Below the pieces are notes generated by a model. The model made no database searches. It saw only the letters and a list, made by a program, of their open reading frames with translations, and was not told where the DNA came from. Of a DNA stretch of 17,071 bases, positions 5,861-13,800 are shown piece by piece. The stretch is from Candidatus Woesearchaeota archaeon (GTDB lineage Archaea > Nanobdellota > Nanobdellia > Woesearchaeales > SKIA01): contig SKIA01000027.1 of NCBI GenBank assembly GCA_007116645.1, positions 1-17,071 of the forward strand, read 5' to 3'. The translations under genes and the position numbers were made by a program. Each line of letters starts with the position of its first letter. Within the stretch, counting starts at the first letter, position 1.

Positions 5861-6392
5861 GTTTTACTAATTAGTAATGCTAATGTGTCTTTAGATGAGT
5901 TACTATTGTGGTAATACCAAGAGTCATTCAAGACCGCATATTTAGAGTGTGGTACCTACAAAAGATTCTTTGAGTATTATCATCATGGATTTACATAAGT
6001 TCAGGGACGTCAATGATGCCTAAGGCCATAAATTCGAAGACTTGGTGCTTACTCGGGTAGCAGACGAGTTAAGAAATCATGCGCGAAGAACTGATTTTTA
6101 CGCTCCAATTGGAGGGGGCGAATTCCTGGGACTTCTTCCTGGAACAACATATCAAGAAGCTGAAATGGTGGCTGATATTCTCGCCACAAACATTGCGCAA
6201 GTCGTGCGTCCACTTATTGAATCTGCAGTGCCAATACGGGGGCAATCGAATGTACACGAGCTCTTTAGAGCTGATTATGGTGTAGCGACAATAGCTCCTC
6301 GACAAGAAGATGAACCGTTGACTGCGCAGTATCAAGCAGCACTAGCGCTTGCAGATGCAAAGATGTATAGTACCAAACAACAACGTTTATAA
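5861..6392 (+). pseudogene. Decayed GGDEF (diguanylate cyclase-like) domain
   Basis: Reading across frames recovers an almost complete GGDEF domain. The frame from 5894 gives D-E-L-L-L-W-stop-Y-Q-E-S-F, which matches the domain start DxLTGLxNRRxF position for position, with TAA at 5912-5914. Near the AAAA run at 5960-5963 the frame must shift by one base, after which SLSIIIMDLHKF (from 5967) matches the metal-binding strand. A second TAA (6021-6023) interrupts between NDA and GHKFED, where the family has ND-x-x-GH. From 6024 the frame is open to 6392 and includes GGGEF in place of GGDEF (the third residue is lost) and the closing ADAKMYSTK. Two stops, one frameshift and a damaged active-site motif mark a pseudogene. 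The intact part from 6042 could still give a 116-residue protein, but it lacks half the domain. Confidence 0.85.
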
Positions 6393-6395
6393 ATA
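6386..6395 (+). promoter_or_regulatory. TATA box for rpoL
   Basis: TTTATAAATA is centred about 26 bases before ATG 6416, with no Shine-Dalgarno site between, as for a leaderless mRNA. It overlaps the last codons and stop (6390-6392) of the GGDEF remnant. Confidence 0.7.
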
Positions 6396-6415
6396 CCTCT
6401 TGTGCACCATCATAC

Positions 6416-6691
6416 ATGGAGATTGCAGTTTTAGAGAAGAGCGACAAACGAATTACGTTTGAGCTAAAAGGAGCAGGACACACATTCTGTAACAATCTAA
6501 AAAAAGCACTTCTCAACCAAAAAGATGTGAGTGTAGCAACCTACAGCGTAAGTCACCCGCTTGTTGGCACACCAACATTTATCGTAGAAACAACAGCAAA
6601 AGCGGACTTTGCAAAACTCTTCCAAGAAGCAACCAAGAATATTAAGGAAGAAAATAAGGCATTCAAGACTGCTTTTAGCAAATTGAAGTGA
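6416..6691 (+). CDS. rpoL: DNA-directed RNA polymerase subunit L (Rpb11-like)
   Basis: This 91-residue protein is the archaeal counterpart of Rpb11/AC19, which pairs with subunit D to start RNA polymerase assembly. It shows the family core: an initial strand with charged residues (LEKSDKRITFELKG), then G-x-G-H-T-F-C-N-N-L-K-K-A-L-L at about 19-33, then YSVSHPLVGTPTFIVET with the conserved HPL, and a final long amphipathic helix for dimerisation. Length is normal for the archaeal family. It has its own leaderless promoter and a zinc-ribbon gene six bases downstream. Confidence 0.93.
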   Translation: MEIAVLEKSDKRITFELKGAGHTFCNNLKKALLNQKDVSVATYSVSHPLVGTPTFIVETTAKADFAKLFQEATKNIKEENKAFKTAFSKLK

Positions 6692-6697
6692 GACTCA

Positions 6698-6898
6698 TTG
6701 AGTAAAAAACACATTTGCCCATCGTGTGGAAGCGCACTGCAAGAAGCAGCCTATCACGGAGAAGTATTCTATGCATGCACGTGCGGACACGGAAAACCAA
6801 TTCTAGCGCCAACAGAAACAAAGGGAGTAGTTGCCTACATGCAAGAAATAGGAAACAAGACGCTCACACAAATTCTTCCCGTACCACAAGACGACTAG
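6698..6898 (+). CDS. Small zinc-ribbon protein downstream of rpoL
   Basis: The 66-residue product starts at a TTG (6698), because no ATG or GTG lies in frame between the rpoL stop and the first Cys. It carries one zinc site: C7-P-S-C10 and C27-T-C29 followed by G-H31, a CxxC...CxC arrangement. The rest is a short polar tail. It lies six bases after rpoL and is presumably co-transcribed, so a transcription-linked role is possible, but it is not one of the standard RNA polymerase zinc subunits I can identify. Its TAG shares the palindrome CTAG (6895-6898) with the convergent cis-prenyltransferase stop. Confidence 0.75.
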   Translation: MSKKHICPSCGSALQEAAYHGEVFYACTCGHGKPILAPTETKGVVAYMQEIGNKTLTQILPVPQDD

Positions 6899-7587
6899 CG
6901 ACCAAAGCGACGCTTACGAGCAGCAAATTCTTCTAGACAACCAAAAAACTCTTCTTTAGAAAACTCAGGCCAAAGCGAATCAACAAAAAACCATTCGCTA
7001 TACCACGTCTGCCACAACAAGAAATTACTCGTGCGCACCTCGCCACCCGTACGAATAACAAGATCGGGCTCAGAAGACGGTGACAATGAATCAGAAACTG
7101 TTTGCATAGAAATATCATCCGCAGATAACTGGCCCTTGGCGACGCGGCGAGCAATGTCTTTAATCGAAGAAACAATCTCTTCGCGACCACCGTATGCCAT
7201 ACACAAATTAAGACAACACGCAGAGTTATCCTTGGTGCACTCCATGATCTCATGCATACGAGAAGACAATTCAGGAGGAAAACGGTCAATCTCGCCAATA
7301 AAGCGCACACGAACGTCTTTTCCTATGACTTCCTTTTTACGGCTCAAAAGTTCATCACACCCCTCAATAAATAGTTGCATTAATTGATCAAACTCCTCTT
7401 TTGGCCGATCAAAATTCTGCAAAGAAAAAGCATATAGTGTCAACTCAGAAATGTTGGCCTCTTGAACCCACTTGAGCACCTCAATAAGTTTTTTCTGCCC
7501 CCATTCGTGACCCTTCCACGGCTGCCCCATAAGGCGCTTTGAAAAGCGACGGTTACCATCCATGATAATGGCGACGTGATTTATCAT
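6895..7587 (-). CDS. uppS: Cis-prenyltransferase (polyprenyl/undecaprenyl diphosphate synthase)
   Basis: The enzyme condenses isopentenyl diphosphate units onto an allylic primer to make the long Z-polyprenyl diphosphate, the lipid carrier for glycan assembly and N-glycosylation at the membrane. All signatures are present: H-V-A-I-I-M-D10-G-N-R-R with catalytic Asp10, the SLQNFDRPKEE region, C-M-A-Y-G-G-R-E-E-I, and the C-terminal D-L-V-I-R-T-G-G-E-V-R-T-S-N-F-L-L-W-Q with YSEWFFVDSLWPEF. At 230 residues the length is typical. The SNFLLWQ form is more bacterial than the SDFLLWQ seen in many archaeal and eukaryotic enzymes. ATG 7587 has a TATA-like box about 27 bases upstream (7610-7618), so the gene is probably leaderless. 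Confidence 0.93.
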   Translation of the reverse strand: MINHVAIIMDGNRRFSKRLMGQPWKGHEWGQKKLIEVLKWVQEANISELTLYAFSLQNFDRPKEEFDQLMQLFIEGCDELLSRKKEVIGKDVRVRFIGEIDRFPPELSSRMHEIMECTKDNSACCLNLCMAYGGREEIVSSIKDIARRVAKGQLSADDISMQTVSDSLSPSSEPDLVIRTGGEVRTSNFLLWQTWYSEWFFVDSLWPEFSKEEFFGCLEEFAARKRRFGR

Positions 7588-7609
7588 ACGCTCTTTGACA
7601 CGAAAAATC

Positions 7610-7618
7610 CTTATAAAG
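7610..7618. promoter_or_regulatory. TATA box between uppS and the 7656 gene
   Basis: CTTATAAAG/CTTTATAAG reads as a TATA box on either strand. It is centred about 27 bases before the uppS ATG (minus strand). On the plus strand it could start a transcript near 7640, leaving a short leader with a GAGGAG site (7641-7646) before ATG 7656. CATATAGG at about 7627-7634 is an alternative plus-strand box. Confidence 0.5.
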
Positions 7619-7655
7619 ATATCTCTCCATATAGGTCATAGAGGAGAGAGAAGAG

Positions 7656-8243
7656 ATGCATTTTTTGTTCAAATTCATTATCGTGCTCTGCACAGTAGCG
7701 ATAGTTCTCACTCTCTTTACGTATATCGGGTCACAAATACCAACAGACGAGACGCGGCCCCAAGGAATACAAGGATACCACGACGTTATTCCCGCAGGAT
7801 TTGCAGCACAAGAGATTCAGCGAGTGCTTGACCCAAGAGACGCAGGACGGATTATGAATCCTACGCCGCAAACTGCGCAAGTAGCACAGCGAATCATCAC
7901 GGTCTGTCAAACGCCAAATACTGAATGCCATCTCAGAGCAATCGTCATGTGGCAACGGACACACATTGAGCATACTGAAGTAATCCAAGTACGAGACCAC
8001 GTACTCACGCCCGAAGAAACTCTACTCTTCAGAGAAGGAGACGACCTAGCGCTCAGCGTATTGTTGGTAAGCATGCTTCGCTCACAAGACATTGACGCGC
8101 GCATAGGAAGAACGCCCTATAGCACGTTTGTTGAAGCAACGCTCAACAAAGAGCCCCTGCGTATTGATCTAGGATGTGCAAACTGTGGTCTTGGAAGCAT
8201 ACGATACAGAGGATCAGAAGAAACTATTCTGTGGATAGCGTAA
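7656..8243 (+). CDS. Membrane-anchored transglutaminase-like protein lacking the catalytic Cys
   Basis: Residues 5-27 form one hydrophobic helix after a short N-terminus, so the protein is anchored with its body outside the cell. The region 126-171 resembles the transglutaminase-like core. The usual G-(D/N)-C-(D/E)-D-x-A-x-L-L-x-x-L-L-R-x-x-G-I-x-A-R appears as R126-E-G-D-D-L-A-L-S-V-L-L-V-S-M-L-R-S-Q-D-I-D-A-R149, with Gly128 where Cys is expected. The His position of the HxFVEV strand is Ser156, and the Asp is retained (RID171L). C84/C91 and C174-x-x-C177 may form disulfides or bind metal. It is therefore probably a non-catalytic binding domain. The 3' end overlaps the convergent alkyltransferase gene by 20 bases. 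Confidence 0.6.
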   Translation: MHFLFKFIIVLCTVAIVLTLFTYIGSQIPTDETRPQGIQGYHDVIPAGFAAQEIQRVLDPRDAGRIMNPTPQTAQVAQRIITVCQTPNTECHLRAIVMWQRTHIEHTEVIQVRDHVLTPEETLLFREGDDLALSVLLVSMLRSQDIDARIGRTPYSTFVEATLNKEPLRIDLGCANCGLGSIRYRGSEETILWIA

Positions 8244-8532
8244 CCACACACAAAGAAGATACGCGCCCGTCACTTTCAAACACCACTCCTTCGCTCTCAA
8301 GTAAAGTACGCTTTTTCGTGTTGTCAGATGAGCCCATAAACCCTCCAAGAGAACGATCAGACCTAATTACGCGATGACAGGGGACTTTGGGAGCAAACGG
8401 ATTCTTAGAAAGCACAACACCAACAGCCTGGTAGGCCTTGCAGTCTAGCGCTTTAGCAACCGCACCATACGTTGATACCTTACCAGGAGGAATAGTAGAC
8501 GCCACTTCGTACACGCGAGAAGCAAAACTCAC
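8224..8532 (-). CDS. ogt: O6-alkylguanine-DNA alkyltransferase, single-domain
   Basis: This protein removes alkyl groups from O6-guanine in DNA by suicide transfer to its own Cys. The C-terminal MGMT domain is complete in 102 residues: IPPGKVSTYGAVAKAL (14-29, the helix-turn-helix), the KNPFAP turn, the active site V50-P-C52-H-R-V55, SLGGF (61-65) and the closing K-x-x-LLE-x-EGV. Cys52 is present, so this is not a Trp-type alkyltransferase-like protein. The N-terminal RNase H-like domain of classical Ogt is absent, as in short family members. It starts with GTG overlapping the stop of the upstream fusion gene (GTGA), so it is translationally coupled to it. Confidence 0.9.
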   Translation of the reverse strand: MSFASRVYEVASTIPPGKVSTYGAVAKALDCKAYQAVGVVLSKNPFAPKVPCHRVIRSDRSLGGFMGSSDNTKKRTLLESEGVVFESDGRVSSLCVVTLSTE

Positions 8533-9518
8533 AAAGACACCTCAGACAGATGAGGAAACGTTTTTTGAACGCGCTTGAGGTACTCACGAAACTGTGCCTC
8601 ATTTGCTGGGCGCAAACTTTTCTTAGCGCGCTCCCAATCGATCATGACAACGCGGTCACCAGCTATAATTACGTGCTTGTACGGGTTTGTCATCTCTTGC
8701 TTGTTAATTCCTGCCTCATCAAGCACCTCGCACTGCCTGAAAACCTCAGAAAGCGCCCAAGAAGCCTCGCCAAGAGAACAAGACGCCAAAAACCTATCGA
8801 TACGCACACCATCAATAAACTCTACGCACAAACGATTCTCAGAAGCCTCAATGAGTTTAGGACCAAGACCTAGCTTGTTGACTGAAGACAGCATATGTGC
8901 TTCTTGAGAAACTCTGCGAGCGTCAGCAAGCTTAATTGCGACATCACCGTCGCGATACACACGGCTTCGACGCCCACGAGCAACAAATACCGCATCAGGA
9001 CGATCAGGAAGAGCCCAAGTAGCACGATATACAAATAACTCCTCAAAGGATAATTTCTCAGAAGCAACCACCTCAAACGAAAACGTGTTCTTAACAAGCC
9101 ACTCCTCAACAACAGAAGGGTTGGTGAACGAAGAAATAAGAAACAATACCTGCCCATCACGAGCAAGGTGCGTCTTACATTCTTCTAAAAAACGCAGCGT
9201 CCACTCAAAGCCCTTCTCGCCACCATCCAAAGCCACATCAGGCGCTAAAGGCTCATCAGGAAGGTACGGCGTATTACAAATAATTGTGTCAAACATTCCG
9301 GAAACAGCAGAAAACAAATCTGACTCAACTGCTGTAACACCTTGCGAGCGCGCAAAAGAGACTGCATCAGGATTAATATCAACGGCCAACACTTCAGAAC
9401 CCTTAGCAGCAAGCGCTAAAATTCCCGAACCAGTACCGACATCGATTACGCGGCCAAACGCGCGCTCAGAAACAACGCGCTCAAGCAACCAAGAATCCTC
9501 TCGCGCCTCATACACCAT
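8529..9518 (-). CDS. Fusion of HemK/MTQ2-type methyltransferase and COG2112-like kinase
   Basis: The N-terminal half (about 1-170) is a class I methyltransferase of the HemK2/MTQ2 type, which methylates the Gln of the GGQ motif in release factor aRF1. It starts with YEAREDSWLL and has the SAM loop DVGTGSG (26-32), the acidic VDINPDA (46-52) and N82-T-P-Y85 in place of the usual NPPY. The C-terminal half (about 175-329) matches the archaeal Ser/Thr kinase family COG2112: a glycine-loop-like ARGRRSRVY, Lys196 in VAIK, Glu206, GLGPKLIE, EFIDG, GINKQEMTNPYKHVII and D294 in MIDWE. The two halves are joined in one frame with no stop or frameshift. It is followed by ogt in an overlapping pair and preceded by the winged-helix gene 23 bases upstream. 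The joint function is unknown; the kinase may act on the translation apparatus or regulate the methyltransferase. Confidence 0.82.
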   Translation of the reverse strand: MVYEAREDSWLLERVVSERAFGRVIDVGTGSGILALAAKGSEVLAVDINPDAVSFARSQGVTAVESDLFSAVSGMFDTIICNTPYLPDEPLAPDVALDGGEKGFEWTLRFLEECKTHLARDGQVLFLISSFTNPSVVEEWLVKNTFSFEVVASEKLSFEELFVYRATWALPDRPDAVFVARGRRSRVYRDGDVAIKLADARRVSQEAHMLSSVNKLGLGPKLIEASENRLCVEFIDGVRIDRFLASCSLGEASWALSEVFRQCEVLDEAGINKQEMTNPYKHVIIAGDRVVMIDWERAKKSLRPANEAQFREYLKRVQKTFPHLSEVSL

Positions 9519-9541
9519 ACAACACAGAAGTAAGAAAGAGT

Positions 9542-10006
9542 TTATTTGTGTTTACCAAAGACCTTATCGGCAGCACGCAAATACTCCTTGACGCGATCAG
9601 TTATTGAACGCAGATAATATCGCTCAACATGCTCTTCAAAAATCTTAATAAGAGTCGTGTCTTCGCGCACACGATACTCATTCTTGACTTTCTCAACCAA
9701 GAAAATATCTCTCAAACGAAGCAATTGGCGACGAATATTACTCGGAGCAACACCAAGCATAGGAACGCCCGCGGCTTCGCGAGCATCAATGACTGCGTGC
9801 TCAACCTCTTTTGCCGATAACAAACCATCAGCCTTTAACAACACGTACAACACATCAACAACAACGTCACGGCTGTCACCTGGTTGCAACACACCCATAG
9901 ACAAACAGAGTTTTCTCACCAGCTCGCGCTCATCATCAAGCCGCGGAGGCTCATATTTTCGTAACGTTAACTCGCCAAGGGGGGTGTCAATTGCTTTTTT
10001 AGCCAT
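9542..10006 (-). CDS. Conserved-looking winged-helix protein of unknown role
   Basis: The product is 154 residues from ATG 10006. It has a basic N-terminus (MAKKAIDTPLGELTLRKYE). It is helical after that, with a stretch SNIRRQLLRLRDIFLVEKV followed by a short strand (NEYRV) that reads as the recognition helix and wing of a winged-helix fold, and a charged C-terminal helix. It may be a DNA-binding regulator. ATG 10015 is also in frame, but it overlaps the upstream MscS stop and sits directly against GAGGA. ATG 10006 lies one base after that stop (10008-10010) with GAGGA at suitable spacing, so it is preferred. It belongs to the mscS-ogt cluster. Confidence 0.65.
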   Translation of the reverse strand: MAKKAIDTPLGELTLRKYEPPRLDDERELVRKLCLSMGVLQPGDSRDVVVDVLYVLLKADGLLSAKEVEHAVIDAREAAGVPMLGVAPSNIRRQLLRLRDIFLVEKVKNEYRVREDTTLIKIFEEHVERYYLRSITDRVKEYLRAADKVFGKHK

Positions 10007-10007
10007 T

Positions 10008-10841
10008 CTAATCATTCCTCGTATGCACTACCCGTTGTGGGAACGGAATAGACATACCATTTTGTTCAATAGCCAGCTTTGCACGCTCCATATACTCAAA
10101 ACGAACTGGCAACTCATCCTCTGCATTATTAATCCATAAACGAAAACGAAGATGCACTCCATTGTCTCCTAACTCCTCAACAATTACATTTGGGCGCAAA
10201 TACTGTGATAACCGCGGGTCAAGATCAGGGTCAATAATTGATAATAACGCATCACGAGCGCGAGCGATGTCATCTGAATAACTGATACTGAGCGGAATAT
10301 CAACACGCACCTCGCCATTCTTTGAGTGATTAATCACAAGTTCATTCACAATCGTTTGGTTTGGAACAATAAGGTACTGGTTTTGACGCGTACGAATACG
10401 AGTTGAGCGCATAGTAATCTCGGTAACCCGACCATACCTGTTGCCAACCTCAATGTAGTCGCCTACATAAAACGGTTTATCCCAAAAAATAGTGATCCCA
10501 GCAATATAGTTTGATAAGGTGTCCTTAGCAGCAAAACCAAGAGCAACACCGGCAACACCAAGCCCCGTAAGTGCTGCAGTAATGTTAACACCCATCTGAT
10601 ACAATGCCAACACAATACCTGTGGAGATAAGAACGAGCTTGTAGGTTTTTACCGTTAAAGAAATAATTGATGCGTGCGCTTTGCGACGCTCCATAGCCGA
10701 GCGCAACACCAACACAGTAACGTGATATAATAAGTAAAACGCTGCAAACACTAAGATGCCAGCAAAAAAACGCGGCAAAAAAGCAACAGACGTACTCCAG
10801 ATCTGCGCAAGGTCAATGTATTGGAAAGGATTAACGCTCAT
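10008..10841 (-). CDS. mscS: MscS-family mechanosensitive ion channel
   Basis: The channel opens under membrane tension to release solutes during osmotic downshock. The 277 residues are of normal small-channel length. There are three membrane helices at about 20-46, 64-84 and 90-115, and the pore helix TM3 is rich in Gly/Ala (LTGLGVAGVALGFAAKDTLSN), as in the family. The beta domain follows with the signature PFYVGDYIEVGNRYGRVTEITMRSTRIRT and the VPNQ motif, then an alpha/beta C-terminal domain ending near FPQRVVH. A TATA-like ATATTTAAGG (10867-10876), about 30 bases before the ATG and next to the ileS stop, may give it its own promoter in addition to read-through from ileS. Confidence 0.93.
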   Translation of the reverse strand: MSVNPFQYIDLAQIWSTSVAFLPRFFAGILVFAAFYLLYHVTVLVLRSAMERRKAHASIISLTVKTYKLVLISTGIVLALYQMGVNITAALTGLGVAGVALGFAAKDTLSNYIAGITIFWDKPFYVGDYIEVGNRYGRVTEITMRSTRIRTRQNQYLIVPNQTIVNELVINHSKNGEVRVDIPLSISYSDDIARARDALLSIIDPDLDPRLSQYLRPNVIVEELGDNGVHLRFRLWINNAEDELPVRFEYMERAKLAIEQNGMSIPFPQRVVHTRND

Positions 10842-10866
10842 CTCTGCTTAAAACCTATAATCAAAG

Positions 10867-10876
10867 ATATTTAAGG
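10867..10876 (-). promoter_or_regulatory. TATA-like box for mscS
   Basis: On the minus strand this reads CCTTAAATAT. It directly adjoins the ileS stop codon (10877-10879) and is centred about 30 bases before the mscS ATG, slightly longer than the leaderless spacing seen elsewhere here. Confidence 0.4.
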
Positions 10877-13800
10877 CTAGCGCAAAAACAATCCCACACG
10901 CAACTCACGCTCAGAAACCGAGTGAGAAGAATGATGCGGGGCAGAGTCAGGATCTCCAAATCGAACTTCAACACCACCGGTTAAGCGACACAACTCTTCC
11001 TCGCGCCCAGAAACAATGTCTTTAACGTCCTCTGAGAGCACAATAATGACGCGGTCTTGCTTGACCATATCAGCCTGTTTGCGCAATTGTTGCACACGAC
11101 GAACAAGTTCGCGGAAAAAACCATCCAAAAGCAATTCATCAGACTGCGCCGTATCAAGCATGACGAGTAAACTATTATCTTGTGCAAGACTAAACCCATC
11201 AGGAGCAGTTGCTGACACTTCTAAAAACTCTTTGCCAAGCTCTTCGCCTTGCACAGTAATCGATCCCTTCTTAGCAAATTCCTCGCCATAGTCGCCCGTT
11301 GAAATCGCTTGTGCAAACTCAGGCGTTTGCTGGCCAAACCGCTTTCCAAGAGCACGGAAATTAGGAGCAAGAACATAGGATACCTCGGGCTGAGAAAACT
11401 CAAGCGCACGCACGTTCGTGTGCGATTTAACAAGAGCGGCCGCAGCATCAGACAAAGGATTAGCGTTTGTGATTGCGCGCGACAGCGGCCAGCGAACACC
11501 AATTTGCGCTTGGTCGCGAGCAGCAAGCAAGGTGCTGATGATGCGAGAAGCAGAAGCCATTTCCTCTTCGACAGCATCATCAACGAACGAGTAATCAGTA
11601 TCAAGCATTGCAAGATGTACGCTCTCGTGCGATAACTGTAGTGGCTCTTTGAGGTTTTGCCAGATGCCCTCGGAAATGTATGGACACAAAGCAGACAAAG
11701 CAACGAGTAAGCGCTGATAACAATGCGCGAGCACTTGCAGCACAGCATACTCATCGCCTTCTTGTACGCGCGGACGTACTAACTGGATATACGTGCGAGA
11801 GAGTTCTTGAAGTGCGTTCTCAATGACGTCAGGGATTTTGTCAACAGCGTACGCATCAAGATGTTCTGCGACTAGTTTTAGTGCTCGGTGCGTAATTGAG
11901 AGTGCATAACGGTCTTCAAACTGAAGCTCTGCGGGAAGGCCAACAGGGGCTTTACCTGCTTGGACTTGCAAGTCAAGAATGTACTTGTGCATGTTAAAAT
12001 AGACAAACAAGTTGCGATGTTTTTGCTGACAATCATCATGATTATAATTTAAGTCAAGGCCTGCTTTTGCGCCGCCAATCCAATACAAACGACACGCATC
12101 AGCACCAAACTTTGCAACAACTTCTTCAGGAGTAATGTAATTGCCAACACTCTTTGACATCTTACGGCCTTGAGCATCATTAATCATGCCGTGCATATAC
12201 ACGTTCGTAAACGGAGCTTTGTCAAAACCAAGCATACCTGCAATCATGAGGAGGTTAAACCAACCGCGAACTTGATCATTACCTTCAATGATGAAGTCAG
12301 CGGGAAAGAACTTGTCAAACAGTTCTTTGTTCTGAGGAAAGCCAAGAGCGGCAAAACTTGCAACACCTGCGTCAACCCAAACATCAATGATATCAGGGAT
12401 GCGGCGATACACTTTACCATCCTTTTTGATAACAACGTCATCAATCCACGGCTTATGCAAGTCCTTTGGAAGAGAACCAGCAAGCTCTTGCAGCTCAGTG
12501 CGAGAACCAACAACAATGATATCATCAGGGTCATCAACGTTCTTCCACACAGGAATAGGAGTGCCCCAATAGCGTTGTTTAGTGATGCTGTTGTCGCGTA
12601 AGTTTTCAAGCCAGCTATTAAACGCATTAAAGCCTGCTTGCGGATTCCAAGAAACAGCATTGTTAGCCGCTATGAGCTCGTCTTTTCGATCAGCAACACG
12701 AAAAAACCATTGCTTAGTGGCCTTGTAGACAACAGGCGCCTTAGAGCGCTCTGCATGCGGGTAATCGTGCACAAAACGCTGAGCAGCAACAAGGTGTTTG
12801 TGCTCATCAATTACTTGCGTGAAGTACTCATCATCAGTTCTCGCAGTTTTTCCAGAAAACACGCCTGAACCTTCAGGGAAACGCCCGCGCTCATCAAGCG
12901 TGTTAAACGCAGGAACATTATTTTGAATGCCTACTTCATAATCTTCAGGACCACAACCAGGAGCTGCATGAACTAAACCAGAACCTGCATCATCACCCAC
13001 GTACTCAGCAGAAAGAACTACAGTGTGCACATTGGGAAACTCTTGTTTGAGTTTGTCAAGACCAAGCTCTTGAGACAAAAAGTGCTCGTACTCAGCACCT
13101 GCAAAGGACTTACCAAGAACAGTTTCTACTATTTCTCCTGAAACCTCAGCAGCTTCAAGTACTGCGTCAACACGGCTTTTTGCAATAATCCACACTTCAT
13201 CACCCACAGCAACGCGAGCATACTCAAGCTGCGGATTCATCATAATCATTAAGTTAAACGGAATAGTCCACGGAGTAGTCGTCCAGACAACAAAAAACTC
13301 ATTTGAATCAAGACGACGAAACTTCACGTAAATACTTGTGTCCTCAACGGACTTGTAAAATAATTCGTGCTTAGCACACGCACTCTCATGCACAGGATCC
13401 CAAGCCATAGGACGAAGACCTTCATAGAGTCGCCCGTCCTCATACGCCTTTTTGACAAGCCACCAAACACTCTCCATCCACTCATCACTCATGGTTTGAT
13501 ACGCATTCTCAAAATCAAGCCACACGCCCAAACGAGAAAAGTCTTTATTCATTTTCGCAAGTTTTGACGCAGCACGCTCTTTGCAAGCAGTAACGAAACG
13601 ATCAAGACCATACGCTAAGATATCTTCTTTCGTCTCAAGGCCCAAATCCTTCATAGTACCGTGCTCATTAGGAAGTCCGTGCATGTCATAACCGGCGCGA
13701 TCAAACACGTCACGACCCTGAAGCCGGCGAAGACGCACAACAGTATCTTTCATAGACTTATTCCAAGCAGTGCCTACGTGAACGTTCCCAGAAGTGTAGG

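Noticed and set aside
6042..6392. A free-standing 116-residue GGDEF protein
   Set aside because: The upstream half of the same domain is readable across a stop and a frameshift, so this frame is the tail of a pseudogene.
9542..9549. A TATA-like CAAATAAA about 27 bases before the methyltransferase-kinase fusion
   Set aside because: The match is weak and the gene is 23 bases after its neighbour on the same strand, so operon transcription is enough to explain it.
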